From positions 2,662,001-2,726,000 of the forward strand of contig WPIO01000034.1 in the NCBI GenBank assembly GCA_009760855.2: DNA of 64,000 nucleotides, read 5' to 3'. Position numbers and translations under genes: made by a program. This stretch comes from Cristatella mucedo (taxonomy: Eukaryota > Bryozoa > Phylactolaemata > Cristatellidae). Below the pieces are notes generated by a model. It made no database searches, was not told where the DNA came from, and was given only the letters and a program-made list of their open reading frames with translations. This document shows, piece after piece, positions 60,256 to 64,000 of the stretch (the first letter of the stretch is position 1; each line of letters opens with the position of its first letter).

Positions 60256-61019
60256 TTTCTCTTTTTCCAAAGCCTGGCTAGTCCTACGAATGCGCCGCCG
60301 GGCGTCGGAACGGTAACCGGATCCAGAAATCAAACTCGCTCAGATCGGCCGTATTTCTCCGGGAACCTATCAGAAATAGCTGGATCTCAGAAAATTTTGG
60401 TTAATGCGTCGTCGATCCGGAGGCCATCGCTATTTTTGCGGACGTCTGCAGTCAATCATGACAGAGAGTGATAGTTTTTCTGGCGCAGCCTCGCTGTCGC
60501 CGAAGTTCATCGCATAGACCGTCGGCATCTAATGTCGCCGACATTGGGCGCATCGTTTTACAATCCCCGCGGACTTCACTTCGCTAAAGGCAACCACGAT
60601 GCGTCCATCGCAAGGGCGGTGGCCAAGTGGAAAGGGCGGGAAATAAAATTTGCAGCAGGCTGTGCTGGCGACGGGGCAGCCAAGACAGAAAGGCACGCGA
60701 GACCACGACGGAATTAAACTGCAGTCAAGGAGACGGTATGCCGGTCGGCTCTTGATTCGGCCATCGATTCAAAGCTTGCAAGTAGAGCTTGCAGGAGAGC
60801 CATGGAGCGAGAGATGGAGCACTGCCAGTTGGGGCGAGACTTGCAAGGTTTTCTTGTCTGTCTTCCAAGAGAGTCGAGAATAGAGACTTCCAGTGGACAT
60901 AGTAGGTGCTCCCGATCTGCTGAGCTTCAAGCTCAGAGTTTCAAGTTTCAAGCCTCGATACGTGGATTTTTACTTTTGGCTGACCAAACGCAGTTTGTTT
61001 GTCAAGCCGTTTCGAAGTA

Positions 61020-61090
61020 GCAACATCAATCCTTTAATGAAGCACCCTGAGGGAGCCGAATCTCTAACCAGGCGCTTTACAAATCGCTGC
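61020..61090 (-). mobile_element. LINE 3' tail remnant
   Basis: AAGCACCCTGAGGGAGCCGA, ATCTCTAACCAGGCGCTTTA and CAAATCGCTGCAA: reverse copy of the terminal hairpin. Confidence 0.5.
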
Positions 61091-61435
61091 AATAGAGCCA
61101 ATGACCAAGAGCTAATGACAGCCAAGGTTTCGCGCTTGGGCAAGCACGCAAAAGCACGCAAGCAAACAAGCTCGTGACCTCCGGTTAGTAGCGCCCAAAG
61201 ATTAGTAAGTAGTGTGCACCGAGTCGCGTGCACAGGCGAAGCACCCAAAGCTCTGCAAAAAGGACGATTCCGTTGGGCGGGGCTCTACAAAAACGCTAAT
61301 CTAATCGCTCTCTCGCCCGTAGTCGCGACGTACACAGTTTCGCTTCGCACGAGCGTTGCGCATGGCCTCGTGAGAGCATAAATTTGGGACGAAGGATTGC
61401 TGCGCAGAGCGACAAACCTGCGCCAGGGCTAGGGG

Positions 61436-61560
61436 CAATAATAATAATAATAATGACAATAATACATTTGATGTAGCGCCCTCAGAGAACTCGATCTCTT
61501 TCAAGGCACTTTAAATTTGCTGCAAAGGAAGCGCCATCGAATGGTTAGTGGTAGGCCGGC
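61436..61560 (-). mobile_element. LINE 3' tail
   Basis: (AAT)n, then GTAGCGCCCTCAGAGAACTC, GATCTCTTTCAAGGCACTTT, AAATTTGCTGCAAAGGAAGC. Clear reverse copy. Confidence 0.78.
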
Positions 61561-62249
61561 GTGAAGGCACGGTTCGAGTTGTATGCCCGTCTTCGACTCG
61601 GCTTAAATGGCATCGCTTGAGGTACCACGCCTGTCTGGTCCACGAGCGGCTTTCGCAGACAAGGCGCAGCAGGACAGTTAACTAGTTATTAACCGACTAA
61701 CTAACGATAACCAGGGCGATTTACGCAGAAAAACCTCTGCCCTTAACCGTAGCCTTCGAGCGACGAGAATTTGAAGACCCTCTTTGCGATTTCGGGTCGT
61801 TGGTTTCTCCCCCCCCCCCCCGCGAAATGTCCCCCCCTCCCCCCGCCAGCCACCCAGCCCGCCACGGCACTCTTCGCCATGCAGTCGGCTGACCGAGCGG
61901 CGGCCGCCAGGCGGCGCTCGCCGATCACCGTAGCCCGAAATCGAATAGCTGGCAGCTCGGTGCACAGCAGTCGATATAAAAATGTATTGCTCGCTGACCC
62001 CAATTTCAGCGAACCTGCAGCGCCGATGCAACATAAATTTCCCTGATTCGCATTTTGAGCTATATATCGTTCGACGCCTCGTTCCTGTCGTTGGGCTTTC
62101 GCGATTCGAGTGGAAATTGCAGTCACGTTCGTCTCGTCTCCACTTCCGGTGCTAAGTGCCTTGACCGATTGGAAGCACCGCGCGATGAGGCGGCTCGAAC
62201 CGCTCATTCGCGAAAGATGGACTGGCTGTACGTCAGCTTCCCTGGGGGG

Positions 62250-62345
62250 GGGCGCTTCCCTGCAGCTGTGGGTTCGAGCCCTGCTGGGGGCGATCCTGTA
62301 TTACCTAGTGAAGGCCGTAGTGATACCTATAAAAATAGAGCTGGC
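62250..62345 (+). mobile_element. SINE fragment
   Basis: GCAGCTGTGGGTTCGAGCCC (B-box region) and GGGGGCGATCCTGTATTACC match the 38.8-kb SINE read in its own direction (GTGGGTTCGAATTCTGCAGT, GGGCGATCCTTTATTGCC). Confidence 0.5.
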
Positions 62346-62562
62346 GAATCAGCTAACCTTTAACTTTAAAACTTCTTTAACCGCTCGTGTCGCTGCTTCT
62401 CTGGCCGAGCCGAGTTGTGAGTCCGGACGGCGACGATGGAGAGGCATGCTTGTCGAACAATTACTGAGCAGGAGCTGACGCGCCAACTTCCCAGCAGCCT
62501 CAGATTATCGCACTAATCGGTTGCGTCTGGGGGGGATCTAATGCGTCGGCAAGAGAATGCTT

Positions 62563-62886
62563 CTAATCTAATTGCTGTAATACTTTAAATTCCAAAAGCC
62601 GCCTAAAACTGCAGTTTCCTGCCTGGTTTTTTAGTGTATTATCCTCACTAAACCAGACCATTGGGTGGCACGGCTCGAGAGTCCCCACCTGCTCAGTGCT
62701 CCCTACGTAGACAATAGATCGGGCGGCCTCAAGCTGACTGGCTGGTCCTACAAAAGCAGCTGCATGCCTTATTTCTGAAAACGAGCCTCCGTCCGCACGC
62801 GAAGCCGCCTGCGCATCGCCCGCAGACATCTTAACATCCTGTCGAACAGTTGGCTTCATCATCTGAACTGCCTTAAGTTGCAACCC
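62563..62886 (-). CDS. Orphan open frame, function unknown
   Basis: The minus strand is open for about 107 codons, with ordinary amino-acid composition: MMKPTVRQDVKMSAGDAQAA, FVGPASQLEAARSIVYVGST, VGTLEPCHPMVWFSEDNTLK, ending LEFKVLQQLD and TAG. A CTGCTCAG acceptor-like site lies just upstream (about 62889). No domain is recognised. It could be a terminal exon of a gene starting to the right, or a mobile-element relic. Confidence 0.25.
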   Translation of the reverse strand, partial: GLQLKAVQMMKPTVRQDVKMSAGDAQAASRADGGSFSEIRHAAAFVGPASQLEAARSIVYVGSTEQVGTLEPCHPMVWFSEDNTLKNQAGNCSFRRLLEFKVLQQLD

Positions 62887-63069
62887 TGAGCAGCCTCCTA
62901 AATCTCCGATCCGCCTAAAGGAATTAGCGCTTTAGCCGCTGTGAAAACTTTGTTTGCCTCAAAGAAAAATAATAGGCCTTCTGCAAGTCGACACAAAGCA
63001 CGCGTACCTACGGCGATCGGCCCCTGAAGCCCTATCAGCGTCAGCGACAATTAGCTACTAGCAGTGCTA

Positions 63070-63770
63070 AAAGTCAGGCTTGCTTGGACAGGGATACTGT
63101 ATCAAAATTGGTCCTTACAATTGTGGCATCCCGTCTCGACTTCGTTACTCCCTACTTGCAGGTCCACCGGTATGTGCAACCAGGCTCTTAAAGTTGATGC
63201 AAAACTCTGCACCTGGACTTGTCCGTCAAGAACGTCGCAGTTGCCACATTGCACCACTTCTAGACGACGTTCACAGGCTCCCAGTCAAGCAGCGTATCGA
63301 CTTCCAGGTTCTGTCGCTCACTTTTAAGTCTCTTCACTCTTTAGCTCCAGCCAACCTATCAGAACTCTCTGCCTAAAGGCTAGATAGCGTACCGTCCACT
63401 TTTTCTTTTTACTCAAATCGATTAGCTATACCTCGTACGAGCCTCAGATCATCTGGATACAGTGTCTTTAGTTTTTATACTCCCAAAGTCAGGACCACAC
63501 TCACGATTGACGTTACGTCATCCCCTGACTTGACGTCATTTAAAAAGAATCTTAAAGTGCACCTGGTTATCATGCAGTTTTAGATTGTCTTTGTGATTCG
63601 TATTTTGTGTGCTTATGCGTGCTGACACTACATATGCTACCACTAACCATATTTTACATGTTGACACTGTTCATGTCACCTCTAACCATGTAATGTTTGA
63701 TGACAGTGTGCATGCTAACACCATCATTTGATCACGCTTTCTTCACTTCTAAATACGTCACTATTGATGA
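63070..63770 (+). mobile_element. L2/CR1-type LINE, C-terminal RT fragment
   Basis: Reads KLMQNSAPGLVRQERRSCHI, APLLDDVHRLPVKQRIDFQV and LSLTFKSLHSLAPANLSEL, followed by non-coding 3' sequence with CATGCTACCACTAACCAT-like repeats. It is more diverged than the 39.2-kb copy and the end is not clear before the window edge. Confidence 0.8.
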
Positions 63771-64000
63771 CATTGTGCATGCTACTACTATTCATGTGAT
63801 CGTACTAATAATTTGATCATACGTAAATTGATAACACTGGCCTGCGAAGGAAAACTTTTTGCTAGTTACTTTCAACCTAATAATTGGTCAAGTAAATTTT
63901 GGGATGTTCTTTCAGAATCTGTAAGTCGTTTTAAACCAGCCCGTCAGGATTTTTAACAATTTGCATTTTATTTTACAGTACTTTCACATGCAATATCTAA

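Noticed and set aside
1-64000. CRISPR arrays, operons, bacterial promoters, rRNA genes
   Set aside because: The tandem arrays are microsatellites without spacers, genes carry spliceosomal introns, and no rRNA or intact tRNA gene was seen; tRNA-like boxes belong to SINEs.

Overview
This window looks like nuclear DNA from an invertebrate animal. Genes are split by GT-AG introns from about 90 bases to over 4 kb, the standard code is used, and the recognisable products are metazoan: a neurobeachin/LRBA C-terminus, cyclin I- and cyclin G-type cyclins, and a transmembrane cadherin. Introns and intergenic DNA are full of (CT/GA)n, (GT)n and (AT)n arrays, pieces of an L2/CR1-clade LINE, and tRNA-derived SINEs. 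The sequence alone does not identify the phylum.

Layout: (1) 1.6-6.6 kb, plus strand: the last six exons of a BEACH-WD40 gene of the neurobeachin/LRBA family, whose earlier exons lie left of the window. Its last intron holds a 1.2-kb LINE copy. (2) 6.6-13.7 kb: no gene recognised. (3) 13.7-20.5 kb, minus strand: a complete six-exon cyclin I-like gene. (4) 21.4-25.5 kb, plus strand: a complete five-exon cyclin G-like gene. The two cyclin start codons are 0.9 kb apart and point away from each other. (5) 26-32.8 kb: a GC-rich block with possible minus-strand coding sequence, several LINE/SINE copies and a possible LTR fragment. (6) 32.9-55.3 kb, minus strand: a 15-exon cadherin of about 709 residues (signal peptide, about five cadherin repeats, one membrane span, short tail) spread over 22 kb of repeat-rich introns. 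(7) 55.3-64 kb: GC-rich upstream region, satellite, foldback and LINE remnants, no gene recognised.

The most notable organisation is the head-to-head cyclin I/cyclin G pair. It keeps a phase-0 intron at the same place in the cyclin box of both genes, which suggests an old inverted duplication now sharing one bidirectional promoter region. The other notable features are a LINE and SINEs sharing one 3' hairpin tail, several perfect or near-perfect foldbacks, and a cadherin whose calcium-linker motifs are eroded in some repeats. All exon models were made by reading splice sites and frames by eye, and no alignment or expression data were used.
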